Counted from the stretch's first letter, positions 9,189-17,700 are shown. The stretch: 64,000 nt of DNA from JAKAGZ01 sp963783855 (GCA_963783855.1 CAWAPE010000014.1:558001-622000); one strand, 5' to 3'. A program made the numbers and translations. Notes: generated by a model not told the origin, from the letters alone.

Positions 9189-9313
9189 CTTGGAATTATG
9201 AATAAAAAACTTAAAAAATTAAAATTTCCTGATTTAATTAGCCGCTCCGAAGCGGTAAAATTTGGGAGCTAAACTTAGAAATGCACTTCAAACACAGAAG
9301 TGCATTTTTTTTT
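9189..9313 (+). ncRNA. Candidate small RNA or attenuating leader
   Basis: Between ispG and nif3 a promoter-like sequence is followed after about 90 bases by a strong terminator. The stretch in between folds locally: GCCGCT (9241-9246) pairs with AGCGGT (9251-9256). A competing pairing of GCTCC with GGAGC around 9266-9270 is also possible, as expected for an attenuator. The family is not recognised. It could be an independent small RNA or a leader controlling read-through into nif3. Confidence 0.35.
9280..9313 (+). terminator. Intrinsic terminator immediately before nif3
   Basis: AATGCACTTC (9280-9289) pairs perfectly with GAAGTGCATT (9297-9306), then an unbroken T-run to 9313. It ends 4 nt before the chosen nif3 start, which shows that an upstream ATG at 9281 lies in the hairpin and is not the real start. 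Confidence 0.85.
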
Positions 9314-9316
9314 GAT

Positions 9317-10426
9317 ATGACATGTAACGAAATTATAAAATATATAGAAGACTGGGCCCCAAAAGAAATTGCCTGGCAGAAAGATAACGTAGGACTTCAG
9401 GTAGGGAACCGGAACAAACAAATAAAAAATATTATGCTATGCCTTGAAGTAACGATGGATGTGGTTAATGAGGCAATCAGGAAAAAGTGTAATTTAATTT
9501 TCAGCCATCATCCTCTGCTGTTCCAACCTTTGAAGAAGTTAGATCTGAATTTTGATAAGAATTCGATGATGATTGAAAAATTGATAAAAAACGATATTAC
9601 ACTTTATTCAGCACACACAAATTTAGACTTCACTCAAGACGGCGTAAGTTTTGAACTTGCAAAACTCCTCAAACTTAAAAATATAAAATTTCTCAAAACA
9701 TTTTCTTCAAACCAATTTAAATTATCGGTTTTTGTTCCTGTAAATGCAGTTGCAAAAGTGTCTGATGCAATATTCACTAATGATGGTGGAGTAATCGGGG
9801 AATATTCGCATTGCAGTTTTAGAACAAAAGGTGAAGGTACTTTTACTGGCTCTGAAAAAACAAAACCAGCCGTTGGGAAAAAGGGAAATGAAGAAAAAGT
9901 TGAGGAAGTAAAACTGGAAGTGCTTATTGATTCCTGGAATCTGAATAAGGTAATTGCGGCTATGTTAAAAGTTCATCCTTATGAAGAACCGGCCTTTGAT
10001 ATTTATCCTCTTCAAAACGAAAATAATAAAACGGGTGCCGGGGCAATAGGTGAATTAAAAAATCCGCTTGTGAAAAATGAATTTCTAAAGCTGATATCTT
10101 CTTCACTGAAGATCAAAAACTTCAGATATACAAATGGGAAATCAACAAAAATAAAAAAGGTTGCAGTGTGTGGCGGCTCATGTTCAGAATTGATCAGTAC
10201 TGCTATCAATGCAGGAGCAGATGCATTTATTACTGCTGATATTAAATATCATGCATTTCATGATGCTAAAGATGAAATATTGCTCGTTGATGCAGGACAC
10301 TATGAAACAGAAATTCCAGTAATGAATGAGGTTCAGAAAAGACTGAATGACTTAGTTGGAACTAAAAATAAAATCAAAGTTTTTAAATACAGCGGGACAA
10401 CTAACCCGGTAATATTTTATAAATAA
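9317..10426 (+). CDS. Nif3-like dinuclear metal center protein
   Basis: This belongs to the Nif3/YbgI/YqfO family, often annotated as GTP cyclohydrolase I type 2 homolog; its cellular role is poorly known. The product has 369 residues from ATG 9317 (MTCNEIIKYIEDWAP). Metal-site motifs are seen in order: SHHPLLF, a SAHTNLD segment, and near the C-terminus ADIKYHAFHDAKD and DAGHYETE. The extra domain (about 110-240) is the PII-like insertion of the longer family members. The next gene is the zinc-ribbon coiled-coil protein, a common partner of Nif3 in bacteria. Confidence 0.9.
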   Translation: MTCNEIIKYIEDWAPKEIAWQKDNVGLQVGNRNKQIKNIMLCLEVTMDVVNEAIRKKCNLIFSHHPLLFQPLKKLDLNFDKNSMMIEKLIKNDITLYSAHTNLDFTQDGVSFELAKLLKLKNIKFLKTFSSNQFKLSVFVPVNAVAKVSDAIFTNDGGVIGEYSHCSFRTKGEGTFTGSEKTKPAVGKKGNEEKVEEVKLEVLIDSWNLNKVIAAMLKVHPYEEPAFDIYPLQNENNKTGAGAIGELKNPLVKNEFLKLISSSLKIKNFRYTNGKSTKIKKVAVCGGSCSELISTAINAGADAFITADIKYHAFHDAKDEILLVDAGHYETEIPVMNEVQKRLNDLVGTKNKIKVFKYSGTTNPVIFYK

Positions 10427-10442
10427 ATAAGGAGAACATAAA

Positions 10443-11171
10443 TTGGTAGAAAGGTTGAAGACTCTGTATGAGTTGCAAAATATAGATGATCAGCTTGATG
10501 AATTGGAAGAGTTGAGAGGTGATCTTCCCAATGCTGTAGAAGCTTTAAAGGAAAAAATCGATGGTATAAAGTCTGATATTGTTAACAAGGAAAAAGAGCA
10601 GAAAGAATCACTGAAGAAAAGAAAAGAAAATGAAAATGAGATTGAAAAACTTCAGGAGAATCAGAAAAAATTTAAAGCTCAGCTTTACCAGGTCAGAAAC
10701 AATAAAGAATATGATGCATTGACTAAAGAAATTGATCACACTGATGAATTGGTTAGTAAGCTTGAAGCTGAAAATGATGCCATGGCTGATTTAAGTAAAA
10801 AATTGACTGATGAAATTGAAGAAGTAAAGCCAATGCTTGATGAATTGAATGAGGAAATGAAAGTTAAAGAAGCCGATCTGAAAGTGATAATAAAAGCCAA
10901 TGAAAAAGAAGAAACAAAACTGAGAGAAAAGAGGAAAGAAATTGAAACCAAGGTAAAAAAAGCAGACCTTTCAGCTTATATGCGCATAAGAAAAGCTAAA
11001 AAGGGATTGGCTGTATCTACAATAAAAAGATCAGCTTGCTCAGGGTGCCATAATATAGTTCCTCCTCAGAGACAGTTGGAGATCAGGCAAAACAATAAAC
11101 TCTTCTATTGTGAATACTGTGGCAGAATCCTTGTTTCTCAGGAAGTTTCTGAGACAGTTGAGGCGGAATAG
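10443..11171 (+). CDS. Coiled-coil protein with C4 zinc ribbon
   Basis: This is a 242-residue protein with a long N-terminal antiparallel coiled coil (about residues 5-180, very rich in Lys and Glu) and a C-terminal zinc ribbon. The ribbon cysteines are CSGC and CEYC. The family is widespread and of uncertain function, possibly nucleic acid or protein binding. The start is TTG at 10443, with AAGGAG about 8 nt upstream and no suitable ATG nearby. It begins 16 nt after nif3 and is probably co-transcribed with it. Confidence 0.85.
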   Translation: MVERLKTLYELQNIDDQLDELEELRGDLPNAVEALKEKIDGIKSDIVNKEKEQKESLKKRKENENEIEKLQENQKKFKAQLYQVRNNKEYDALTKEIDHTDELVSKLEAENDAMADLSKKLTDEIEEVKPMLDELNEEMKVKEADLKVIIKANEKEETKLREKRKEIETKVKKADLSAYMRIRKAKKGLAVSTIKRSACSGCHNIVPPQRQLEIRQNNKLFYCEYCGRILVSQEVSETVEAE

Positions 11172-11257
11172 CTCTTATTAAATGCTCCTTTCAATAAGCC
11201 TGAGTTCCCAACGTTAAGAAACTCAGGTCTGCAAATAATTGCCGGAAAAATACGGTG

Positions 11258-11302
11258 AAACAGCAGGATTTGGATTTTTCCAAATCCTTTTATGCTGTTT
11301 TG
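11258..11302 (+). terminator. Terminator-like long hairpin after the zinc-ribbon gene
   Basis: GGATTTGG (11266-11273) pairs with CCAAATCC (11280-11287). An outer helix AAACAGCA (11258-11265) pairs with TGCTGTTT (11293-11300), followed by a short T-run. Two smaller hairpins precede it (CTTATT/AATAAG at about 11173-11199 and CCTGAGTT/AACTCAGG at about 11200-11228), so the 3' end of this transcript is highly structured. Confidence 0.65.
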
Positions 11303-11463
11303 AGAACCTTAATTTATTATATTTGCAACAGTAATGCAGATATACATTCCTGAATTTTACGTACTAAAGTTGTTCTGTTTTAGCTAGGAGATGATGACTA
11401 CGTTCGCTGGATGAAAAGCTGAAGAAATTAGTAAAATGGGTACGTAAATAATTTGAAAAGTAA

Positions 11464-11491
11464 TTGACAAAAATTGTGCGTTGTAGATTAT
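11464..11491 (+). promoter_or_regulatory. Possible rnpB promoter inside a terminator hairpin
   Basis: A consensus -35 TTGACA (11464-11469) is followed after 16 bases by GATTAT (11486-11491). Transcription would start near 11498, just before RNase P RNA. It overlaps the terminator stem at 11470-11502. Confidence 0.4.
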
Positions 11492-11509
11492 TGCACAATT
11501 TTATTTTTT
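11470..11509 (+). terminator. Intrinsic terminator upstream of rnpB
   Basis: AAAATTGTGC (11470-11479) pairs perfectly with GCACAATTTT (11493-11502), followed by ATTTTTT. It closes a transcript coming from the structured region just upstream. Confidence 0.8.
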
Positions 11510-11520
11510 AAAGAATAAAT

Positions 11521-11932
11521 AAACAGCCCGATCCGGGCAATTGCTCTCTGAATTTTCAGGGGGAGGAAAGTCCGAACTTCATAGAACAGGGTGCCGGGTA
11601 ACACCCGGTGTTCTATCTTAAATGATAGAATAAGGAAAGTGCCGCAGAAAATATACCGCCCCGACTTGTCGGGGTAAGGGTGAAAAGGCAGGGTAAGAGC
11701 CTACCGTCCCGTCAGTAATGGCGGTTGCAAGGCAAACCCCACCCGAAGCAAGATCAAATAAGATGGTCTTTCGTGCTTTTGCACGACCAGGGTTGTTCGC
11801 TCTGGGTACTGTTTAGGTTGAGACTATCGGGTAGATCGCTGGAGTTCCGTAGTAATACGGAAACAAGACAAATAATTGCCGTCCCGACTTGGTCGGGATT
11901 ACAAAATTCGGCTTACAGGATCTGGCTGTTTA
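11521..11932 (+). ncRNA. rnpB: RNase P RNA, bacterial type A
   Basis: This is the catalytic RNA that trims tRNA 5' leaders. It was recognised by conserved blocks in the right order: GAGGAAAGTCCGAAC near 11563, GGAAAGTGCCGCAGAAA near 11633, GGGTGAAAAGGC near 11680, GGCAAACCCCACCCG near 11732, and TTCGGCTTACAGG near 11907. The 5' CAGCC and 3' GGCTG ends pair as helix P1, giving a length near 410 nt. Two peripheral hairpins share the core CCCGACTT(G)GTCGGG, at about 11658-11673 and 11882-11898. The ends are estimated to within about 5 nt. Confidence 0.93.
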
Positions 11933-11966
11933 TCTTGTTCTTATATTATCTTTAGTGGATAATTAT

Positions 11967-13682
11967 ATGCTGGAGAAACGTTGGAAGATTAAAGAAATTA
12001 CGGATGAATTTTCTGTAACTTCTTTAGCCGATTCATTAAACATTCCTGAAGTGCTTGCAAAACTATTAATTCTCAGAGACATTAAAAACTTCGCACAGTC
12101 AAAATTTTTCTTTAGGCCTGAAATTGATTCTATCCATGATCCGTTTTTAATGAATGGAATGGAAGAAGCAACAACCAGAGTTATTCAGGCTCTCACTGAA
12201 AATCAACCAATATGTGTTTATGGAGATTATGATGTTGATGGTACCTGCTCAACAGCACTGCTTTATTTATTCTTAAAAGAGCTGGGCGCAAACGTAGAAT
12301 TTTATATTCCCAAAAGGCTTACAGAAGGCTATGGCCTTTCTAAATCTGGGATTGATTATGCAAAATCTAAAAATATTTCGCTCTTAATTTCTGTTGATTG
12401 CGGAATAACTGCGGTTGAAGAAACAGAGTATGCAAATGAGCTTGGTATAGATTTAATAATCTGCGATCATCATCAGCCAAAAGATGAATTGCCAAAGGCA
12501 TATGCAGTACTCGATCCTTTAAAGCCCGGATGTGATTATCCATTCAAATATTTGTCCGGTGCCGGTGTTGCTTTTAAACTTGCACAGGGTGTTTCAGAAA
12601 GAATTGGTAAGAGAGAATTACCGCTTTACTATCTTGATCTTGTAGCTCTTGCCGGGGCAGCTGATATAGTGTCCCTGACTGACGAAAACCGCGTGCTGGT
12701 AAGAGAAGGATTGAATCTGATAAATACTAATCCAAGGCCCGGGATTGCTGCTTTAATTGAAATTAGCGGGTTAAAACCTGGAAACTTGAATTCCGGCCAG
12801 ATTGTATTTACTGTAGCTCCGAGAATTAATGCCGCCGGTAGACTTGGTGATGCAGAAAGAGCGGTAGAATTATTTATTACGAAAAGTAAAACAGAAGCAA
12901 AAGATTTAGCCAAAATTCTGGAATCAGAGAATATTGAAAGGCGGAAGATTGATGAAGACACACTTGCTGAAGCGCTGAATATTATCGAGAATTCGTTAAA
13001 TTTAGATGTCGATATTCCGATCATTTTGCATCAGGATAACTGGCACCCGGGGGTTATTGGTATTGTTGCTTCCCGATTAGTTGAAAAATATTACCGGCCA
13101 ACAATTATGTTAACAACTGTTGACGGTGTTGCCAAAGGTTCGGCGAGAAGTATTGCAAATTTTAATATTTATGAAGCTCTGGAAAAATGTGAAGATTTAC
13201 TTATACATTTTGGTGGCCACAAAGCGGCAGCAGGGCTTGCTGTAGAAATAGATAAATTAGGAGCTTTCAGGGAAAAATTTAACAAAATTGTAAAAGAAAC
13301 AATGACCACTGATGATCTTCGTCCTGAAATTTCTATTGATTCACATCTGAAATTTTCAGATATAACTCCCAAGTTCCTGAGAATAATAGATCAGTTTTCA
13401 CCATTTGGTCCCGGTAACATGAGGCCAGTATTTCTTTCAGAAGATGTTCAGCTGGCAGGCAATCCTAGAATTGTTGGAAAAAATCATTTGCTTGTAAGTT
13501 TGAGACAGCCGGGATCTGAAAAAATATTTGATGCTATCGGTTTTAATATGGGCGATTATTTTGAACTGATTAAGAACAATAATCATTTTCTTGATATTGT
13601 TTATTCAATTGACAAAAGTACAAGAAACGGACGAACGTTTCCTCAGTTCAGATTTAAGGATTTAAAAGTAAAAGAAAATTAA
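11967..13682 (+). CDS. recJ: Single-stranded-DNA-specific exonuclease RecJ
   Basis: RecJ is a 5'-3' single-strand exonuclease of recombination and mismatch repair. The product has 571 residues from ATG 11967; the frame is open further upstream but that part is RNase P RNA. The DHH domain shows GDYDVDG (D87, D89, D91), a second Asp in VDCGIT, and D167-H168-H169. The DHHA1 domain carries HFGGHKAAAGL. A C-terminal OB-like domain follows. It is adjacent to rnpB and precedes yebC by 16 nt. Confidence 0.95.
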   Translation: MLEKRWKIKEITDEFSVTSLADSLNIPEVLAKLLILRDIKNFAQSKFFFRPEIDSIHDPFLMNGMEEATTRVIQALTENQPICVYGDYDVDGTCSTALLYLFLKELGANVEFYIPKRLTEGYGLSKSGIDYAKSKNISLLISVDCGITAVEETEYANELGIDLIICDHHQPKDELPKAYAVLDPLKPGCDYPFKYLSGAGVAFKLAQGVSERIGKRELPLYYLDLVALAGAADIVSLTDENRVLVREGLNLINTNPRPGIAALIEISGLKPGNLNSGQIVFTVAPRINAAGRLGDAERAVELFITKSKTEAKDLAKILESENIERRKIDEDTLAEALNIIENSLNLDVDIPIILHQDNWHPGVIGIVASRLVEKYYRPTIMLTTVDGVAKGSARSIANFNIYEALEKCEDLLIHFGGHKAAAGLAVEIDKLGAFREKFNKIVKETMTTDDLRPEISIDSHLKFSDITPKFLRIIDQFSPFGPGNMRPVFLSEDVQLAGNPRIVGKNHLLVSLRQPGSEKIFDAIGFNMGDYFELIKNNNHFLDIVYSIDKSTRNGRTFPQFRFKDLKVKEN

Positions 13683-13698
13683 TTTAGGAGTTCTGTTT

Positions 13699-14436
13699 AT
13701 GTCAGGTCATTCAAAATGGGCGACAACTAAAAGAAAGAAAGCAGCAATTGATGCCAAGAGAGGCAAAATATTTACAAAACTGATAAAGGAAATTACTATT
13801 GCAGCCAGGCAGGGCGGCGGAGATGCCGTAGGTAATCCCAGGCTCAGACTTGCAGTCGATAACGCTAAAGCAGCTAATATGCCGGCTGATAATATCGACC
13901 GTGCGATTAAAAAAGCAACCGGAGAACTGGAAGGGCAAAGTTTTTCAGAACTGACCTATGAAGGTTACGGCCCTGCTGGTGTAGCTGTACTTGTAGAAGT
14001 TGCTACGGATAATAAAAACAGAACGGTTGCTGAAGTTCGCCACCTGTTTTCAAAAAGTGGAGGAAGTCTTGGCGAATCAGGTTCGGTAGCGTGGATGTTT
14101 GAAAGAAAAGGAATTATTGCTTTGCCACAGCAGGGTAAAAGCGAAGAGGAAATGCTGGAGATTGTATTCGACGAAGGAGCTGAGGATTTACAAACTGAAG
14201 AAGATTTTTTTGAAGTTCAGACATCAATTGAAAATTTTGAACCAGTGAGAAAAGTACTCATTGATAAAGGTCTTTCTGTTGAGAATGCTTCACTTCAGTG
14301 GATTGCAAAAAATACAGTGCCGGTCAGCGGAGATAATGCAGAAACTGTAATAAAGCTTATCGAAAATCTTGAAGACCTGGACGACGTACAGAACGTTTTT
14401 GCAAATGCTGACTTTGATGAAGATTCTTTGAAATAA
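13699..14436 (+). CDS. yebC: YebC/PmpR (TACO1) family protein
   Basis: The family was long annotated as transcriptional regulators; recent work on members implicates them in helping ribosomes through difficult sequences. The 245-residue protein has the typical start MSGHSKWATTKRKKAAIDAK, then NPRLRLAVDNAKAANMP and YEGYGPAGVA. AGGAG lies upstream of the ATG. Its position in front of ruvC and ruvA is the common one in bacteria. Confidence 0.94.
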   Translation: MSGHSKWATTKRKKAAIDAKRGKIFTKLIKEITIAARQGGGDAVGNPRLRLAVDNAKAANMPADNIDRAIKKATGELEGQSFSELTYEGYGPAGVAVLVEVATDNKNRTVAEVRHLFSKSGGSLGESGSVAWMFERKGIIALPQQGKSEEEMLEIVFDEGAEDLQTEEDFFEVQTSIENFEPVRKVLIDKGLSVENASLQWIAKNTVPVSGDNAETVIKLIENLEDLDDVQNVFANADFDEDSLK

Positions 14437-14491
14437 TTTTATTGGTCCGGTTATTTGCCAGGCTATATTTTCAAACATCACTCAAGATTAA

Positions 14492-15028
14492 ATGATTATT
14501 CTGGGAGTTGACCCCGGTACAAATTTTACCGGGTTCGGAATTATTAAAACCAACAAAAATACCTTTACAAAAATTGTAAACGGCCTAATAAAATTACCTG
14601 CAAATAAAACTCTCCCCGAAAAACTGGAAATTATTTACGGTGAGCTGAATAGACTAATTAAAACTTATAAACCCGATGAGTTTGCAATTGAGACGGCATT
14701 CTATGGGAAAAATGTTCAGTCTGCAATGAAAATAGGATATGCAAGGGGTGTGTCAATATTAGCTGCTATTCACAACAAAGTGCCGACAAGTGAATATTCT
14801 CCAAGAGAAGTTAAAAAATCTGTAGTTGGAAACGGGGCCGCATCAAAAGAGCAGGTTAGTTTTATGATTAAAAGCCTGTTGAAGTTAAAAAATGAAAAGA
14901 TGAAATTTGACGAGAGCGACGCGCTTGCAATCGCTTTATGTCATGCATTCAGAATAAAAAGAGTTACGAGTAAAACTAAAGACTGGAAATCATTTATTGA
15001 AGCCAATCCTGACAGGGTAATTGGTTAA
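14492..15028 (+). CDS. ruvC: Holliday junction resolvase RuvC
   Basis: RuvC cuts Holliday junctions made during recombination. The 178-residue protein has an RNase H fold with the four acidic catalytic residues visible: D7 in GVDPGT, E67 in AIETAF, and D140 and D143 in FDESDA. Length and start are normal. It is followed after 18 nt by ruvA; ruvB is not in this window. Confidence 0.96.
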   Translation: MIILGVDPGTNFTGFGIIKTNKNTFTKIVNGLIKLPANKTLPEKLEIIYGELNRLIKTYKPDEFAIETAFYGKNVQSAMKIGYARGVSILAAIHNKVPTSEYSPREVKKSVVGNGAASKEQVSFMIKSLLKLKNEKMKFDESDALAIALCHAFRIKRVTSKTKDWKSFIEANPDRVIG

Positions 15029-15046
15029 AAAACAACAGGAATTGAT

Positions 15047-15628
15047 ATGATCGGTTATTTATCAGGTAAAATAATTTCTTCGAAACCAACCAGGTTGTTA
15101 CTTGATGTTAACGGGGTTGGATATGTAATTAATATTTCAATAAATACATTTGAAAAAATTACTGATAAACAAACAGCCTCGCTTTTTATTTATACTAGTG
15201 TTAAGGAAGACTCAATTTCTTTATTTGGATTTTTCACCGAATCAGAAAAGGAAATGTTTGAACTACTAATTTCAGTAAATGGTATTGGACCCAAACTGGC
15301 ACTAAGTGTTCTCTCCGGAATACAGATCGGGGATCTGAGAAATGCAATAAATACAGGAGACGTTTCCCGAATTGTTTCAATTCCAGGAATTGGAAGAAAG
15401 ACGGCGGAAAGGCTGGTGCTTGAATTAAAAACGAAAGTAGACAAAATAAGCGGGGAAGGAGAAACGGAAATTCCATTCAGCATTAAGAATGAGGCGGTTG
15501 CTGCACTAACAACTCTTGGCTATAATGCAAAGCTAGCTGAAAAATGTGTCCGTGATCTTCTTACTGCTGAACCAAATGCAGCTCTCGAGGAACTGATCAA
15601 GAAAGCTTTAAGTAAGTTAAATAATTAA
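15047..15628 (+). CDS. ruvA: Holliday junction branch migration protein RuvA
   Basis: RuvA binds the four-way junction as a tetramer and recruits the RuvB motor. The 193-residue protein has the N-terminal OB domain (MIGYLSGKI), paired helix-hairpin-helix motifs (LLISVNGIGPKLALSVLSG and VSIPGIGRKTAERLVLEL), and the small C-terminal RuvB-binding domain. AGGA lies before the ATG. It ends 4 bp from the convergent FAH-family gene. Confidence 0.96.
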   Translation: MIGYLSGKIISSKPTRLLLDVNGVGYVINISINTFEKITDKQTASLFIYTSVKEDSISLFGFFTESEKEMFELLISVNGIGPKLALSVLSGIQIGDLRNAINTGDVSRIVSIPGIGRKTAERLVLELKTKVDKISGEGETEIPFSIKNEAVAALTTLGYNAKLAEKCVRDLLTAEPNAALEELIKKALSKLNN

Positions 15629-15632
15629 ATTA

Positions 15633-16289
15633 TTACTGCACACTGCAATCTAGTGTTGCCAGCCCTGTAATTTCCGCGTGTATTTTGTCCCCCTTTGCAA
15701 CCAGCCCAACTCCTGCAGGAGTTCCTGTATAAATTAAATCTCCTTCTTCCAGAGTCATTAAAGATGAGATATATGAAACTATATAAACAGGACTAAATAT
15801 CATCTTCTTTAGTTTTGCTTTTTGACGCACATTATTATTTACAGAAAGTATAATCTCTTCATCTAATGTGAGCTTAAAGTCATCTGTTGAGACAAAATCA
15901 GAAATAACTGCAGATGTATCAAATCCTTTAGCAATAGTCCAGGGGTGTCCTTTCTTTTTTAGATTACTTTGTATATCGCGGAGTGTCATATCAAGTCCGA
16001 CCCCGTAGCCAATAATTGCATTTGCTGATTCTGTTTTGTCTGCATCCTTTATTGTTTTACCAATTAAAAGAACAAGCTCAGCTTCGTGATGCATTTCTTC
16101 AGAAAAAGGGGGATAAATAATAGAATCACCGGAGTATATTAATGCCGAAGCAGGTTTAAGAAAAACAACCGGTTTTTCCGGTATCTCGTTTCCAAGCTCT
16201 TGCGCGTGTTCTGCATAATTTCTTCCTACACAAACAATTTTTCCGACATTTATTTTTTTGTTTGAATCTTTTATTGTTATAGCTCTCAT
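15633..16289 (-). CDS. Fumarylacetoacetate hydrolase (FAH) family protein
   Basis: The 218-residue single-domain protein belongs to the FAH superfamily, which includes acylpyruvate hydrolases and oxaloacetate decarboxylases. Metal-binding acids are seen as E69 and E71 in HHEAELVLLIG and D100 in GYGVGLDMTLRD; the family lid segment KGFDTSA and the C-terminal YTGTPAGVG are also present. The substrate cannot be told from sequence. It is a single gene, with no catabolic cluster around it to help. Confidence 0.88.
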   Translation of the reverse strand: MRAITIKDSNKKINVGKIVCVGRNYAEHAQELGNEIPEKPVVFLKPASALIYSGDSIIYPPFSEEMHHEAELVLLIGKTIKDADKTESANAIIGYGVGLDMTLRDIQSNLKKKGHPWTIAKGFDTSAVISDFVSTDDFKLTLDEEIILSVNNNVRQKAKLKKMIFSPVYIVSYISSLMTLEEGDLIYTGTPAGVGLVAKGDKIHAEITGLATLDCSVQ

Positions 16290-16395
16290 ACAAATCTCTT
16301 ATCAATAAGAAAATTTAAAATATTATTTATTCTAAAATAAGGATTATAATATCAAATCTGCTACAAAATAATTGCAGAACATGAATCAAAAAAAA

Positions 16396-17652
16396 TCAGG
16401 TCTTTTGTTTTTTCTTTTTTGCGGCAGGAAATAGGATATTATTAAGTATTAATCTATAACCGGGAGAGTTTTTAAACAATGAAAGATCGGTCGGTGGATC
16501 ACCAACTGCGTGCTGATAATCTTCCGGATCATGTCCTCCATAAAATGTGAAGGTGCCACGCCCAAAATTTCCGTGAATATATTTTACCTGATCAGTTCCC
16601 TGACGTTTTGCCAGTACAGTTACGTTTTTCTTTATTTGCTCCTGGTGGAACATTGTAGTCTGTCCCATAAATCCATGAACAACATTTACATGATCCTGTG
16701 TAAGCATAGTTGGTACAGGATCGTACTTTGCTGAAAAATCGAAAAGGGTAAAATAATCGTTTGTCGGATCACCAATTTCTGCGGGCTGAACATCTATATT
16801 GCTATATTCATATACATAAGGATTCATTTGCAGTTGAAAGTTTGTGAAAGCCAGGGTGTTTGAAAAATCCAGCTTTTCCTGTGCATCAGGATCAGGTGGA
16901 TCACCATCGTACATTTTATCACATATATCATCGTTGTGAGCTGCCAGGGCAATATCATACGAATCGGTTGCAGAACACATCGCAAAAAGAAATCCGCCTT
17001 TACCAACAAAGCTTTTAATATCCCCGGCCACAGCTTTCATCATATTTGAAACTTTTTTGAATCCGTTTTTCTTAGCATCCTGTTCATACTGCATCTGCTG
17101 GTCTATATACCATTGCGCATTACTGAAACTAGCGTAGAATTTCCCGTACTGGCCTGTAAAATCTTCGTGGTGCAGATGGAGCCAGTCATATTTAGAAAGA
17201 TCACCCCGCAGAATTTCATCATTCCAGATTCTTGTATATGGTACTTTTGCATATTCCAGAACCATGGTTACAGCATCATCCCAGGGCTGAAATCCGGGAG
17301 GAACATAAACTGCAATTTTAGGAGCTTTTTCCAATCGGACTACATCCATATTTTTGTCATTGCTCTGTACCAGAGAATATATTCCTGTTGCATCTGATGC
17401 GAAAAGAAGATCGAATGCTACACCTTCCAGTCTGCATTGATTAGCTAATTTTGGGGAATAATCGAGCATAAAAGAACCGCCCCTGTAATTGAGGAGCCAG
17501 TCAGCTTTTCCTCCATCAAGCAAGGCGTGAAATGTAATCCCATAGGCTTTTAAATGGTCTGTTTGTTTCAAATCCATGTAAATTAATATTTTGGATTGGG
17601 AAATTATAAAGCCGGTAAGTATAAAAAAGAATAAAAAAATTTTCTTAAGCAT
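16396..17652 (-). CDS. Secreted protein of unknown function with amidotransferase-like fold
   Basis: The 418-residue protein has an N-terminal signal peptide (hydrophobic stretch about 3-18). The middle (about 90-260) looks like a class I glutamine-amidotransferase or ThuA-like sandwich, with a FLFAMCSATDSYD segment where a nucleophile elbow would sit and a late GHDPEDYQH motif. Related proteins in Bacteroidetes are sometimes labelled asparagine synthetase B, but no asparagine synthetase domain is visible. The C-terminus is a short run of Lys residues. It probably acts outside the inner membrane; substrate and role are unknown. Confidence 0.6.
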   Translation of the reverse strand: MLKKIFLFFFILTGFIISQSKILIYMDLKQTDHLKAYGITFHALLDGGKADWLLNYRGGSFMLDYSPKLANQCRLEGVAFDLLFASDATGIYSLVQSNDKNMDVVRLEKAPKIAVYVPPGFQPWDDAVTMVLEYAKVPYTRIWNDEILRGDLSKYDWLHLHHEDFTGQYGKFYASFSNAQWYIDQQMQYEQDAKKNGFKKVSNMMKAVAGDIKSFVGKGGFLFAMCSATDSYDIALAAHNDDICDKMYDGDPPDPDAQEKLDFSNTLAFTNFQLQMNPYVYEYSNIDVQPAEIGDPTNDYFTLFDFSAKYDPVPTMLTQDHVNVVHGFMGQTTMFHQEQIKKNVTVLAKRQGTDQVKYIHGNFGRGTFTFYGGHDPEDYQHAVGDPPTDLSLFKNSPGYRLILNNILFPAAKKKKQKT

Positions 17653-17670
17653 GCTGTAAAATCCAAACTA

Positions 17671-17700
17671 AAAAGTTAAGGCGATCTTTTCGGATCGCCT
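17671..17700 (-). terminator. Intrinsic terminator downstream of clpX
   Basis: AGGCGATC (17679-17686) pairs with GATCGCCT (17693-17700). On the minus strand a short T-rich run follows. It separates clpX from the next minus-strand gene. Confidence 0.75.

Larger units (their letters stand above)
11332..11509 (+). ncRNA. Candidate structured small RNA upstream of rnpB
   Basis: This stretch has no open frame and strong pairing. TTTACGTAC (11356-11364) matches GTACGTAAA (11440-11448), and inside it TTTTAGCT (11378-11385) pairs with AGCTGAAG (11417-11424). An alternative helix, TTTTAC..TAA (11355-11367) with TTAGTAAAA (11428-11436), competes with the outer one. It ends in a perfect terminator at 11470-11509. 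A promoter-like TATATTTG lies at 11318-11325. No known RNA family is recognised; 6S, SRP and tmRNA hallmarks are absent. The 5' end is a guess. Confidence 0.4.

Noticed and set aside
11391..11422. C/D-box-like ATGATGA ... CTGA pattern inside the structured RNA
   Set aside because: Matches archaeal guide RNA boxes by short motif only; no terminal stem joins the boxes, and the needed proteins are not bacterial. Likely chance.
11417..11460. Hammerhead-like CTGAAGA followed later by GAAA
   Set aside because: The required three-stem junction cannot be drawn without breaking the stronger helices.
11725..11955. 76-codon open frame within rnpB
   Set aside because: Falls on the conserved core and 3' end of RNase P RNA.
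16396..17652. Asparagine synthetase B
   Set aside because: No N-terminal Cys nucleophile or ATP-pyrophosphatase domain; the protein is exported.
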